A stretch of DNA of 64,000 bases, taken from assembly GCA_021432635.1 (NCBI GenBank), contig MU270024.1, positions 62,001 to 126,000 on the forward strand. Direction: 5' to 3'. How positions within the stretch are numbered: the stretch's first letter is position 1; every line of letters begins with the position of its first letter. A program made the position numbers and the translations under genes. Under the pieces are notes generated by a model. It saw nothing but the letters and a program-made list of their open reading frames with translations, was not told the origin of the DNA and did not search any database. This document shows, piece by piece, positions 36,701 to 47,766 of the stretch. The DNA comes from Thozetella sp. PMI_491. Its lineage: Eukaryota > Ascomycota > Sordariomycetes > Chaetosphaeriales > Chaetosphaeriaceae.

Positions 36701-36773
36701 GGGAGAATATTTCTAGACACAAAAGAAACTATTACACAAAATTTCACTTCCTAATGTTGGTTGTGTTCCTTGA

Positions 36774-36790
36774 CCCCCCCCCCCCCCCCC
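36774..36790. repeat. poly-C tract (C17)
   Basis: Seventeen consecutive C lie just after the end of the Zn2Cys6 gene, between convergent genes. Long G/C homopolymers are rare in fungal DNA. Confidence 0.95.
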
Positions 36791-36932
36791 AACCCAGGCC
36801 ATGCTAGTTTCCAAAGGGTTCGCAAAGCGCCATTCAATTCTTGGACCCGAAATAGTACCCAGTCCAACGCGCCGCGGCCAGTGAGACATTGATCGAGGCT
36901 TCTAAGCCCTTTGTAGCTTTCTCTTTGGACAA

Positions 36933-37945
36933 CTAGATAAGTTCATCGCCTTGAATGTGCCTCAGTTGCTCCCGGCCCGGGATGTAGTTAGAGGGATGGA
37001 TCACAATCAAAATGGCCAGGACAATGATCATGAGAGTAGAGTCGCAAACGTAAAGAAAGGCTTCAGAGGTGATGAAGACAGAATCATGGTCGCCTGTGAA
37101 CTCGATGAGGCGGAACACGGATCGGACAAAGATCATGGCACTGGCGATGTACACCACCCTGGTGATGCTTCTCCAGCCGAATCTGCCGCTGTACTCGTCC
37201 AGTCGTATGGACATCGGAGTTGGGGCGATTGTGAGCCGACGGTGAAAGAGAGTGGTAACAACGACAAAGAGGCCAAAAAAAATGATTTGGACCACCAAAC
37301 CAACTAGAATAATCGTTTTGGCCAGGTTAAAGTTGTTCGATATGCTTCCCGATCCAATGATCTGAACAATAAACGAGATGATGTCGCCGCCAACAAATAT
37401 CTTCGTCAGCAGCGTTGGACGGATGATGGAGTAAGATTGAGCGTTTAGAAGAATGATCAATCGGCCGGTGACCATGTAGATCGATGCGGCGAATAGGGCA
37501 GGCGCGACGAGGATCGTGAGAGTCTGCAAAATGAAGAGCAGGATGCTGTTCATATTGTCGTGTGCCATAAAGCGACAAACATAGCCCACAATCTCCACTA
37601 TTATCCAAGGCTCGTTAGCCGCCGTCTTACACCCAAAGAGAAAACCCCGTAGACGACCTGGAGTTAACGCGACAGGGAAGGGGGGAAATGTCGAGACCTA
37701 CACAGGCCACCAATAATAAGCGGGATAAAATACCAAGACCTACGGCGCCACATGATCTGCGCGTGCCATATCGTGGTAACGCCAAAAAGCACCACGAATA
37801 TCATGGCAGCGACCGGGTTAGGGTCATAGGGGTAGAGCATGCCAACCATAGTGAAAACTGCGGTGAGGTGCTGATAGGAATGTGATTCGGTTTTTGGGTT
37901 AATTCCTGTCTGGGTTTCTGGCTGGAGTTGTTCAATGGTGCGCAA
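36933..37945 (-). CDS. RTA1-family seven-helix membrane protein
   Basis: A fungal RTA1-like protein, a family linked to lipid export and resistance to 7-aminocholesterol and other toxic compounds. Exons 37945-37702 and 37597-36933 give 302 residues. The 104-base intron joins SWYFIPLIIGGL to LEIVGYVCRF, the signature region of the family. About seven hydrophobic helices are seen, including AAMIFVVLFGVTTIWH, ILLFILQTLTILVAPALFAA, LAKTIILVGLVVQIIFFGLF and STLMIIVLAILIVIHP. RSVFRLIEFTGD matches the conserved RxxFRxxEF motif. The start at 37945 is the first ATG; one at 37853 is also possible. It sits tail to tail with the Zn2Cys6 gene. Confidence 0.88.
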
Positions 37946-39120
37946 ATTGGTCCTAAGGGCATATTTTAGTTTTTATACGTTCGAGTCGATTGTCGACGCA
38001 CCTCGCTTGTAACTCGCAGCCGCATTTCGCATATCGCATACCGCACACGCACCCCCACGAAAGGCTCCACACAAAACTAAGTCTAAGCCTCTGCTATACG
38101 TACTGCGCCACCTACAATTTCGACGTGTTGCTAGAGCGATATCAGTACCAACTGCACCAAAAGATAAGGGGCTATTCCTGCCACTACCGCTACAAAGGGT
38201 GGCGAGCCTTCTTCAGCGGCCTTCTCTGAGAAGCGATGTATAGCCGTCCCCGTTGGAGATTGAACAGGGTATCCGCTATATTGAAAGTAAAAGCATATAT
38301 ACCCAAAGCACCTGGACTTTGTCCTGTGAGCCTAGAATGTGTGTATGGGCTGCATCCTGATTTATTTTGTAGTAATCATCATGTCTGCCTTGCGTAGATA
38401 GATGGGGTAGGTTCATGTCTGCGGAAATCCAGAAGGGGGGGGGGTAGTGAATGCAGCTTCTTGGCTAAACTACAATATACTAATAATAGGGTAAAATACC
38501 ACTGTCATGAGGACGTAAACGTCTCAGCTATTTTCTACCATCACTAGCCTTGTGCCTTATAAGCGCCGTGTTGCTGTATCTAAATATAACCAGAGCCCTA
38601 CGATTAGCTTCAGATATATCATTGCTTCTGTCTGCACATCGGTTTGTATGTAGGTCATACACAGGAATATACCACTATAGATTGTTTTCACACATCGTCT
38701 GCGAACTATAGCTGCGTACAAGTGAGACACTCTCGATGCGGTGGAGCTATTAATAATGAAAGATGTATTCGAGGATGTTCTCCGCGACGGGAACCAGATA
38801 TTGATGCAACGGCCATCATGCGCTGGAGGGTCTGTCCCTAGAGGAGTGGAAATTTCCAAATGGCTTCACTCGAGCTCTTACTAAGGTAGTTTAATTTGAC
38901 GAGTGAAACGCAAAAACTGCAGAAATTTGTGATGCTGAATTTTATTGTCAAGTATATTTCTCTCTAGAGGTTATCTACCAAATGGCCACAGATAAAGCTA
39001 AAGAAACTAAAAGCGGCGGTCTAGACAGGAAATCAAGTCTGTTACCATCAGACCTTCAAAGAGAAGAGGAGTCGGAGAAAATCGAATTCCCATCAATATG
39101 GGGAAAAAACAATACTAGTG
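37946..39120. other. intergenic, nothing recognised
   Basis: No gene is supported. A G10 run lies near 38435-38444. Confidence 0.4.
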
Positions 39121-40494
39121 CTACTTGTAAAGGCACAGAGGCACCTCGGCGAGGACGGCGTCCAACAGACCGTCACGTCCATCGGACCAGGCGACGTAGG
39201 CATACTTGTCAGTCAGGGCGATAAACGAGGCACGGTCGCCGGGTTGGCCGTTCTGACCGACAGGCTGCGAAAGTGCGGTGACCTTTAGGGGGATCGCGAA
39301 GGTGCGGCCGCGATCGAAGGACACGGTCGAGTAGGCGTCGAGGATGCCGGAAGAGTTGGTGCGCCACATGACACCTAGAACACCGCTCGAGCCAAAGTCC
39401 ACCGCCGGGCGTTGCGCATCGGGAGTCTGGATGACCGCAGGGCCCCTAAAGCTCAGTCCCGCGTCCTCGGTAACGTAGACCTCAAGGGTGAACTCGCGCG
39501 GGATCATGAGGGCAAACCGGCCCGTCTTGGTGGGGTCGGCGGACACCCAGGGGGTCGGGTCGCTGGGGAGACCGACGCCGGACACGGGCAGCATGGGACC
39601 GGTACTGTTCGCGACATTGTTGCCGTTGCTGTCGGTGAGGGGCAGTGTGGTCCAGGTCACGCCCTCGTCGCGGCTGACATACATTTCTGGGTAACCGTTC
39701 GAACCCTGAGCGGCGGAGGCGAGAATGCCGTCATGGACTGCAATGGACCGCCCGGGAAATCCGCAGACTGGAGGGAGGTTGGGGATCTGGTAGTCAAGGC
39801 ACGTGTCGATGGGGCCGGGAATCTGGTTGAAGGGAGCCCAAGTGTTGCCGCCGTCCGAGCTAACCGACACCGCGGCGGGATACTCCCACGATGAGGCGCC
39901 GTTCGCGTAAACCTTGCCGGTCGCCTTATCGACACGCAGCTTCGTAGCACCCTGCATGAACAGAGGTGTCATGACCGGCTTGCTCCAGGTCTTGCCACCA
40001 TCAGTAGACTTGGTGAGCTGGGGGTGCGATGCCATATTATCAGCCAGGCCGGAGAAGACCTGGTTGTTCAGGATGTAGAAGGTACCGTCGGCGTCGGCAA
40101 AGACCTGGGGCTCACCACACTTAGGAGCGGTGCCCAGCGGGAAGTCAGCAGTGACGTTTACCCAGGTGTTTCCGCGGTCCATGCTGTAGGCGAGGAAGCA
40201 GCCTCCGACGGGCTCCAAATCAGGCAGCGCGTGAAAACGCGTCGTTACAAAAACCAGGTTGTCCGTGTTTGTGGGGTTGACGGCGACGACAGGCTGACCC
40301 TCACGCGTGTCGTTGCTCTTAGTGATCGGCGTCTCGCGGATGGAGAGAGCAGCGCGCAAGGGGAAGTGGGATGTGACACCATCCTCCCTAGAGTACAGCC
40401 CCACGATGTTGCTATGAATACCGGTCTTTGCGCAGGCAATGCTGGGCAGTGAGGCGACGGAGAGAGCGGAGACAATGAGTGCCGAGTAGCCCAT
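39121..40494 (-). CDS. secreted BNR/Asp-box (sialidase-like) beta-propeller protein
   Basis: One intronless exon encodes 457 residues. The ATG at 40494 is chosen because a signal peptide follows directly (MGYSALIVSALSVASLPSIA); an in-frame ATG at 40641 gives an unlikely basic leader. Asp-box motifs (S-x-D-x-G-x-T-W) recur: SMDRGNTW, STDGGKTW, SSDGGNTW, SRDEGVTW and SFDRGRTF, spaced as in a six- or seven-bladed propeller. I could not assign the Arg triad and Tyr/Glu pair of true sialidases, so 'exo-alpha-sialidase-like' is a fold assignment. Absence of introns and a GC-rich codon choice unlike its AT-rich surroundings are compatible with an old transfer from bacteria, but this is not shown. 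Confidence 0.82.
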   Translation of the reverse strand: MGYSALIVSALSVASLPSIACAKTGIHSNIVGLYSREDGVTSHFPLRAALSIRETPITKSNDTREGQPVVAVNPTNTDNLVFVTTRFHALPDLEPVGGCFLAYSMDRGNTWVNVTADFPLGTAPKCGEPQVFADADGTFYILNNQVFSGLADNMASHPQLTKSTDGGKTWSKPVMTPLFMQGATKLRVDKATGKVYANGASSWEYPAAVSVSSDGGNTWAPFNQIPGPIDTCLDYQIPNLPPVCGFPGRSIAVHDGILASAAQGSNGYPEMYVSRDEGVTWTTLPLTDSNGNNVANSTGPMLPVSGVGLPSDPTPWVSADPTKTGRFALMIPREFTLEVYVTEDAGLSFRGPAVIQTPDAQRPAVDFGSSGVLGVMWRTNSSGILDAYSTVSFDRGRTFAIPLKVTALSQPVGQNGQPGDRASFIALTDKYAYVAWSDGRDGLLDAVLAEVPLCLYK

Positions 40495-42796
40495 CTTTCT
40501 GAGTTGTGTAAATTTTTGGCGGGTCGAAGGGGAACCGTGAGGTGCAGTCTTGCTTTGAAGGAAAGAGTTCGCTGGCGGACGATGTCTAAAAAAACCAGCG
40601 TCTTTAGTTGAGATTATATACTTCTTCGATGCCAGGTACAAAGCGCATTCCGTCCCCGCAATTTCGGAGCAGCGACTTAGTCAAGAAGATATTATGCCAA
40701 TTGCCACCACATAGCCCAACCTAACGGGCGGTAACGAGGGGTCCAGATAATCACTCAACCGCCCCTTCTTCCCAGGCAACCCACCCAACTTGGTAGCTAA
40801 TGGCTAGGACGGAGTGGCACCAAGTGTGATGCAGAGGATCCCCCCAAAGCACAGAAAACTGAATGAATCACTGAATTTTTTTTTAGCAATTATATCGGAC
40901 TCTCAACAGCATATGCTACCAAAGCTGCTAAAATTCCAACTCGTCTTTTTGTTTCCAGACGTTTCAGCCAATCCTTTTTGACCGTGCGACCTATCTGTCC
41001 TATAACACGACCTGGCAATCTAAGGTCGTAATCTATGCTCAAACCAAGGTCAGTGCCGATATTACGTCCGTTAACTTAAGCTAAAGGGTTATCCTTAGTG
41101 CCAAATTCTCGCTCTGTCTCCGCAATCCAGGTTGGTTGCGATCATTCAAGTACATCGCCAAGGCATTTTTTTCGCGTCATATTCTCTTGATCCCATATAT
41201 GGAAGGGGGCTTAGCTGCTTCAATCTAGTCAGTACTAGCAAGCGTAATTTCAAGCGCAAGCTCGTCCCCAGTTACTTAACATATTAAGTATTAACGTATA
41301 CTTTCGCACCTCGCACCCCGTAGTACGCATCGCGCCGGCACCTTACATCGTGCCTCGCACCTCGTACCTCGCACCTCGCACATGCGGGTCCCACATTTTC
41401 TTGTACAGTAGAGCGAACCACGGAGTCCTCCTAAATTAACTATCGGCATTATTAAACTTGACGGTGTAAATAGCCCAATATAGCTAGACAAGCGCCAGAC
41501 TTGTGTCACTCAATTTCGTATGCGTATGCCAGAAGGAACTTTGAAGCGTAGCGAAGTTCCGTGTGATTATCTTTCCAAGGGCTTTTATAGTACGCTCGAG
41601 TAATCACACACACTTCGATGCGTGTAACTTATAGCCTTGATATAACACTGGGGTCCTTAAGGGGGGGTGCGGGGTTGACTAGGGGTTAGTAGTTCTATAT
41701 TTAGGGATTCTTTCCCAAGGGTAAGGGAAGTTGGGATATGTAGAGTAGCAATTGACGTAAGGGGCTTGGGGTTTAGTGTAAGAGTTAATCTTGTAAACTA
41801 GGTTAATTACTAAAGAGTAAAGGCTAACTAATCTATCTACATAAAGACTATAGTCTTAAATATTATTTACTCTTTACTAGCTTACTATAGCTTACTAGGC
41901 TTACTAGTGATCTATTTCTAATTAGTTAAGATATATATATAAATACCTAAGGTATCTACTATAGATTCTATTATATTATTCTGCTCTAGTATATTGGACT
42001 AGAACTAAAGTATACTTATAATATAATCCCTATTTCTTATTTTAATATCTATAATAATTATATAAAAAGCCTAGTTGCCTATTTTTCGATAATATATATA
42101 GTCCCCTATAAGAGAACTTAGACTGTAAATAGTAATGTAATAGAAGTTATTAACAGTACAGGCACTTAAGCCTTGATTATGTGGCTATCCTAAGGATCTA
42201 GCTTTTAAGTTGCTTTAGTGCTAGCTATTCTATTTTTTTATTATAAATACTCTAAGATATTTAAGCCAGATATTCTAACTACTTATCCTTCTTAAGTAAA
42301 ACATAATAATATAAAGCCTGATTATCTTTTTTCTCAAGGAAATAAAGGCTTGCTGGGATCTCCTTCTGCTTAATTATCTTCATCTTATTATTATGTAAAA
42401 TATTATGTCACAAAGGAAGCAGGGGAAGCTCGTGAAATGGCTCGGCAAGCAGCCGATCCGCGAACAGGGGATCCAGCTAAGCGAGCAATCTGTGATGGTC
42501 ACGAGAGCACCCCGGTCTACTCAGGCAGCGGTCAAGCGAGCGTGGGAAACGTGTATATAACGAGTGCGAGCTTCCCCAGTATAGATAGGAGGCAAGCGAG
42601 TCTTCAACCGTTGACTTCATGAGAGCTACTGTGTATCCACTCTGTTGTGACATATTACAACTAAACTTAAAGAGATTAAAAGTTCTTAAGTAGATACATA
42701 GTTAAGATTAAGTAGAGGACTATTTCTTACTTAGCCTATAACCTTATTTATATTAGCTAGAGTTTTAATAATTACTTTCTTAGTGTAGTATTAGCT
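40495..42796. other. gene-free region with AT-saturated block
   Basis: No gene is supported. From about 41640 to 42420 the DNA is strongly AT-rich, with many TA steps and almost no long open frame, as expected after RIP of a former repeat. The element it came from cannot be named. Confidence 0.5.
41308..41390. repeat. degenerate CCTCGCAC-type short repeat
   Basis: Several imperfect copies of an 8-10 base word (CCTCGCACCTCGTAC-like) occur in tandem. Confidence 0.7.
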
Positions 42797-45550
42797 TTAA
42801 GGGTAAATAGAGGAACGAGAATAGGTTTGATAATACTGGAGACGTCGCATCAGGCGGTGGCGGTTTGGTGTTGCTGGTTTGGAGAGGTCAGCAAAGACTA
42901 GAACTTTTGTCCCCTCATTCATATTCCCTTTCGAGTGAACACGTATATGGCAGCCGCCAATAGATACTGTAGCCCTTTTTCGGTCTTCCGAGATATCTTT
43001 CACATTAGCAAGATATCCATCTCCTTGTAGATCTCTCAGACTACGCGTCTCGCCTGATTTACCCACTTGGTCCAAGCCGAGGTCTTCATCCATATCTGCT
43101 TGTACTGGAGATGCTTCACCATACGGTTCATCCCAGACGTCCTTTTTTTTACAGCGGAATTCTTTACACTAGTTGTGTGCAGTTGGCACAGTGTCATCGA
43201 GCTCGTCCAATATCTGTGTAAATATTTGTATCGTAGAGTGACACAAAACGTCGACTGCGGCTTGCTGAGATTCCTGCTTATCTCTCTCAAAGCCGTCTGT
43301 CCGCACCTACTGCAAGCACTCTTCAATACTGTCAGTACTGTCTAGTCTGTGTTGAGAGAGAGACTGCCCGTCGAGATTTTGCAAAGTTTGGACATGTTCT
43401 GCGATGCTATCGTCGTTGCGACCGTATGTATGATCTCTTCTTGCTTGCCGGAAGTCCTCAATTCGGATGAGATGTTCCTTATGTACCCTTTGCCATAGAT
43501 CTTTCACGGCCTGGTAGCGCGCGGCATCATACCTTCCTCGGTAGCGATTTTGGATAGCAGAAGATTTGGTATCGTTCCGCTGGGCTTTCTTTTCGGCCTC
43601 AAGGGGCCCAGTAACTGTAGGAGACCTAGGCTTAGTTGCCCAGCTTGTTGCTCGAGGTCCAAAATATCGCTGTCATCCACGAATCCGTGTCGGTATGACC
43701 AATCCCTAGCCCCAAGATCAAGTGTTTTAAAGGTCATTGCTGGGCATGTCCCGTTTAGCTCCCCGCGACGTTGTCGGAAAAGAGTTACATAAACGCGCGT
43801 GTTTTCCAAAAAAAAAAAAAAAAAAAAAAAAAAAACCCCCAATATTCAGGTCTAGTGTCTTAGTGAGTGTTTTGACTAAGCCCAAAATATCGGAGATTTG
43901 CCTCGATTTTTTTGACTTCGAAGACACGAAAGAATGGACGGTTCTGGACAAGCTATGAACATGCGGCGAATTGTTTTGGCTTCCGGCTCAATCAATATAC
44001 AATGCTCAATATTTCGAATAGCCAGCTTGTAAGGTCCCAAACGGATATCGAGGAGAGCGGCAACGGTGTCGATTTGCACCGCAGCGCCACACATCACGAT
44101 GAATCGTAGCGTACTTCCAAGAATAACGGAACGGTTGAGCCGTCGGATATGCTGTCGCGCGCTAGAACCTAGCTAGTATCTTGAGGATCCCGATCCATAT
44201 TCTTCAAAAGAACTAGTCCAGCGCAGCGAATTATGTTCTGCCAAGTGTATACCTTCTAGGCTCCAAAAAGATTGAAGTCATATTCAATCTTAGCGACATT
44301 AAGAGGAGCCTTTTCCGAGCTCCAGATGATCCTAATCTTGGCCCCTTGGCGTCCTACAGGGGCCGCAAACTCTCTTCGGATATTTTCGCCGTGCTTTATC
44401 TCTTCAGCACCGCTTTGAACATCTTCTTCGGTGCCACTTTCAACGACCTGGTCGGCAGGCAGTCTACTTTCTTCCTTGCATGAAGACATCTGTAGAGTTT
44501 GAAGGGCTACGTGAATTGGGAAAGGAGATGGGTGGTCTATCGATTCAGCAAGCTGGAAGATAGAATCCCTAGGAAATCCAATCTCGCTAAATAGAACCCC
44601 GGTAGCAGAGAGGTGGTCTCCTGCAAAGTAGGGACGAGATCGTAACCGTTGAGAATGTTCCATTAACCGATGACTTCTAACTGCCAGCCATGCTTGGTTT
44701 TCTGGATCGAGGGAATGGCGCTGAAGTACGGCATATCTTGTTCGATGATCTAGTGATACGTATATACCCTGGAGGAGTGGCGACAAGACATTAAGCCCTA
44801 CATCAGAGTACTCGTGTCCTCCTGAAACTAGTCCAAAGTATGGTGTCAAGACTTCGCCAGGGAGGGACTCAAAAGCTCGGCAGAATATCATCTCCAGGAG
44901 ATTTTGCAGAAGCTGGATCCGAGACAGTTAGACTTGGGTTGTCATTTTGTCCGAAGCAGAGAGTGGCTGCACGCCGCCGTCATCAGGAAAAGACCAGAGT
45001 CGAAAAAAGTTCGCATAGCGGTGACCCATTCCCAGCGCTAAGATAAAGTAGTGTAGCGAAGTTGTATTGGCGTCCCGTATCGCACAAATATGCTCATAGG
45101 CAAGACGCTTGTCTGATTTCGATGTTTGGCCAACATGTATTCGCAAGTATTTGTTCATTGTTTCTCTGTCATCAGTGACGAATTCGATATATCCCGCTTG
45201 GTTTGGCCAGGTTGGCCACCGTTTTAATTGGATACGTTGTGCATGTCGAAGGCTGAAGGACCTCAGATAAGCCTATGCCCTTATTGTATACAAAGTTCAA
45301 GATAAAATACTGAGACTCACAGTTCCTTGGTGATAATCTTGCCTTCCAGGAGGAATACCTCTGGCTCGATCGCCGCGACGATATCCTTAACCATCCTTTG
45401 AGCGCCACCGTATACACGTATTAGATTTAGAGAGTCTCTTGGATCAAGATCACCATTGTTGTTTTCGAATGTATGTATCAAAGTAGATATAATAGTTTGT
45501 AGAGTTGGGAATAAATCTGAGTCTCTGGGCATTTGATCTCTTTCTTTCAC
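42797..45550 (-). pseudogene. decayed fungal gene with GIY-YIG-like domain
   Basis: Exon 45550-45321 (LNLIRVYGGAQRMVKDIVAA) is joined by a standard 59-base intron (45262-45320) to SFSLRHAQRIQLKRWPTW, then AGYIEFVTDDRE and LRIHVGQTSKSDKRLAYEHI, then TSLHYFILALGMGHRYANFF. The V-G-Q-T-S...R-L-x-x-E-H pattern resembles the GIY-YIG nuclease fold. The same frame continues through a TAA at 44928-44930 into QLLQNLLEMIFCRAFESLPG and SDVGLNVLSPLLQGIYVSLD, and past a TAG into KVYTWQNIIRC. Below 44150 the frame fragments, and an A28 tract lies at 43808-43835. It appears to be a host gene of unknown function with several breaks, some of RIP type. Confidence 0.5.
43808..43835. repeat. poly-A tract (A28)
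   Basis: Twenty-eight consecutive A are followed by C5. The tract falls inside the region of the decayed GIY-YIG-like gene. No target-site duplication was found around it, so an insertion is not proven. Confidence 0.9.
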
Positions 45551-45925
45551 TTGTTAATGTTCAGATTCCATACTTGCAGATATAATTAACGTACCACTTT
45601 TGGTGCCATCCACATATCTGTTGGCGAAAGCCCAGGAGAAAGATATGAGGATAGAATCCTCCATTTTTTACTTTGCTGAAATAGCGATCTACAAGGACGA
45701 GGCGTAGGCTGTTGAGGCTGCAAGCTTGGTGCAATGAACGAAGCGTTTGTGGATTGGCTTGACTGCTTAAAATAAGCGGCCCTAAGCTTCGCTTCGGAGC
45801 TGATTTCCTCCAGCACACCCTACGCTACGCTTCGGGGCGCTAGAGCTGACCTTCCCGAAGGCCATATCTAAGTGCTAGAGGAAATAAGTCTGACCTTCGG
45901 TATATAAAGCCAGTGTAGCCAGCGT

Positions 45926-46075
45926 AGCCAGCAGCGATTCGGCGACTGCGGCCGGCCCTCCGCAGGCTCCGGGGCCCTCGTGCGCCAATCTATTATATTT
46001 ATATACCCTTGTTTGTAGCGATCTGGCGACTATAGCCAGCCCTCCGCAAGCTTCGGGGCCTCGTGCGCCATATCT
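45926..46075. repeat. two-copy direct repeat differing by transitions
   Basis: The word starting GCGATTCGGCGACTGCGGCC (about 45928) recurs as GCGATCTGGCGACTATAGCC (about 46018). Both continue with CCTCCGCA..GGGGCC..CTCGTGCGCC. Most differences are C-to-T or G-to-A. Nearby 46180-46205 carries a (CAGC)n run. Confidence 0.7.
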
Positions 46076-46559
46076 AGATATCTAGATATAAAGCAGATAG
46101 GCCTCGCCTCTGGCTCGGCCCAGGCCAGCGATCTAACCAGCCGGCGATCTAACCAGCGGTATGGCTACACTCGTAGCCACGCCAGTCATCCAGCCAGCCA
46201 GCCAGCTAGTATAGTAAAGGAGGAAAGAGAAGGAAAAACAAGCCACGATAGTAGAAATATAAAAGCTCTTGTAGCGAGATTAGCCAGCTAAAGCCAGGGG
46301 TAAAAGCTAGATCCATTATTTAGTGGGGATAACTGCTTGTGAGCCAATTCACGAAGACTGTAAGTCGTATCGTACCCTGTATAAGCCAGGGCTGGTTTTT
46401 TAAGCCAATCCACGTTGGCTACAGCGCAGGGAAGCTGTTTTTTAGGCCAATTACAGCGCAAAGAGCCATTTTTTAATGGAGTAAAAAGCTCGTGAGCCAA
46501 TCCACGAAGAGAGTGATTTCGCCATAAGTTTTAAGCGATTTCGTCATTAATTTTTTTTT

Positions 46560-46901
46560 TCAGGCGCCGCAATAATGACCTTCGGTCAGATTAAGACGGC
46601 TCTTATGAAGAAGTTTATGCTCTCGTCTTTTTCGATACGGAAAGAAGGGGCACTGGAACCTTCTTTGTGCGCCATGATCTCCGGAGCGACACAGAGATCG
46701 TTCCTGCTCGAGTTTGAATCCCCCTATACGTTGTTGTTGTTCTACCACGACTTGCCGAGCTGCCTCTGATCGACGAATGCCCTTTGGTCGGAATTTTGAT
46801 TTAACAACACCTTGCCTTTTAAACAGCAAGGAGGAAACCTTGGTATTGTCCATGTTGTTACTTGGACAATTGATTTCATATAGAAACTTACTGGCGCTCA
46901 A
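46560..46901 (-). pseudogene. possible fragment of a C2H2-like fungal protein
   Basis: The 113-residue frame ends with QRRFQCPFFPYRKRREHKLL and LTEGHYCGA. Its Cys and basic residues recall the degenerate C2H2 segment (CPFYRKDPxRY...) common in fungal hypothetical proteins. No second half or upstream exon was found. Weak evidence. Confidence 0.25.
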
Positions 46902-47340
46902 ATGATTACTATCTCGATAGTGAAAGCGCTGAGGCTGATTGTCCTAGTTTGGTGGAGAAGTGCACTTTCTTCAGAAAAGCGAACAAAAAAAATGAAAGAG
47001 GCAAAGAAAGCGAGAGAGAATAGCCTGAGCTGCAGCCGATTGCTAGTGCTCGGTTAGCTTAATTCCCAGGAACTCTTACGAATCACACTCACCTCTACCC
47101 TTGAGCCACCAGTGCTCGTGATTACTTCGGTTCGTTCTTCAATATATATATGTGGATATACCGTGCTTAACCAGCGAGGGCGGCAAATCACCGGTTAACG
47201 CAACTTGCCAAATTTTTGTGGGACTAGTTAAGTTACGGGCTGGAATTTGTTAGGTAATTGTTAGTCCGGGTAGGAGGCGAATTGTACTGGGACAACAAAG
47301 AATGAACTAAGCCGACTGCATGCGGCAATAGCCGCTCATC

Positions 47341-47470
47341 TTCTGCTCGTCCTAGCACACATTACTTGTCCCAGCACAAATCTTCTTGTCCCAGCACAAA
47401 TCTTCTTGTCCTAGCACACATATCTTCCTGTCCCAGCACACGCCTGCTTGTCCTAGAATAATTCTCTTTG
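47341..47470. repeat. minisatellite of about 22 bases, about six copies
   Basis: The unit CTTGTCCCAGCACAAATCTT and variants (CTTGTCCTAGCACACAT, CCTGTCCCAGCACACGCC) recur in tandem. The last copy is degenerate at 47450-47470. Confidence 0.85.
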
Positions 47471-47477
47471 TCAAAAC

Positions 47478-47766
47478 CACGGCGGTATTTTAGACACCCA
47501 CCCACTTTTTTTTCGCTAAAAAGAATGTTGATAAGGTTGTGAGCCACACTATTGACAGTAAAAAGAGTCAACCACTCCCCCCGTCTTAAAAAAATATCAC
47601 GGAGTTACCTATTAAAATATGGCAATCGCTCAACAAAATAATAATTCCCATCTGTACTATATTTTATTTACTACTCTTTAATAGGTACCTAGATATTTAT
47701 TTAACTCACATCTTTTTAGGCTTGAAATATGGTAGACTGTCTGAATACCGCCGTGGGTGTCTAAAC
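47478..47766. repeat. inverted, permuted repeat pair
   Basis: CACGGCGGTATTTTAGACAC (47478) reappears on the other strand at 47746-47766 as TACCGCCGTGGGTGTCTAAA, but with its two halves in swapped order. The 245 bases between are AT-rich with no coding frame. It could be a small non-autonomous DNA element or its junction; the class is unknown. Confidence 0.5.

Noticed and set aside
40024-40452. Long plus-strand frames opposite the sialidase-like gene
   Set aside because: Shadow frames of a GC-rich gene with no domain features.
43780-43860. A28 tract as the tail of a SINE or LINE insertion
   Set aside because: No target-site duplication and no recognisable element body beside it.
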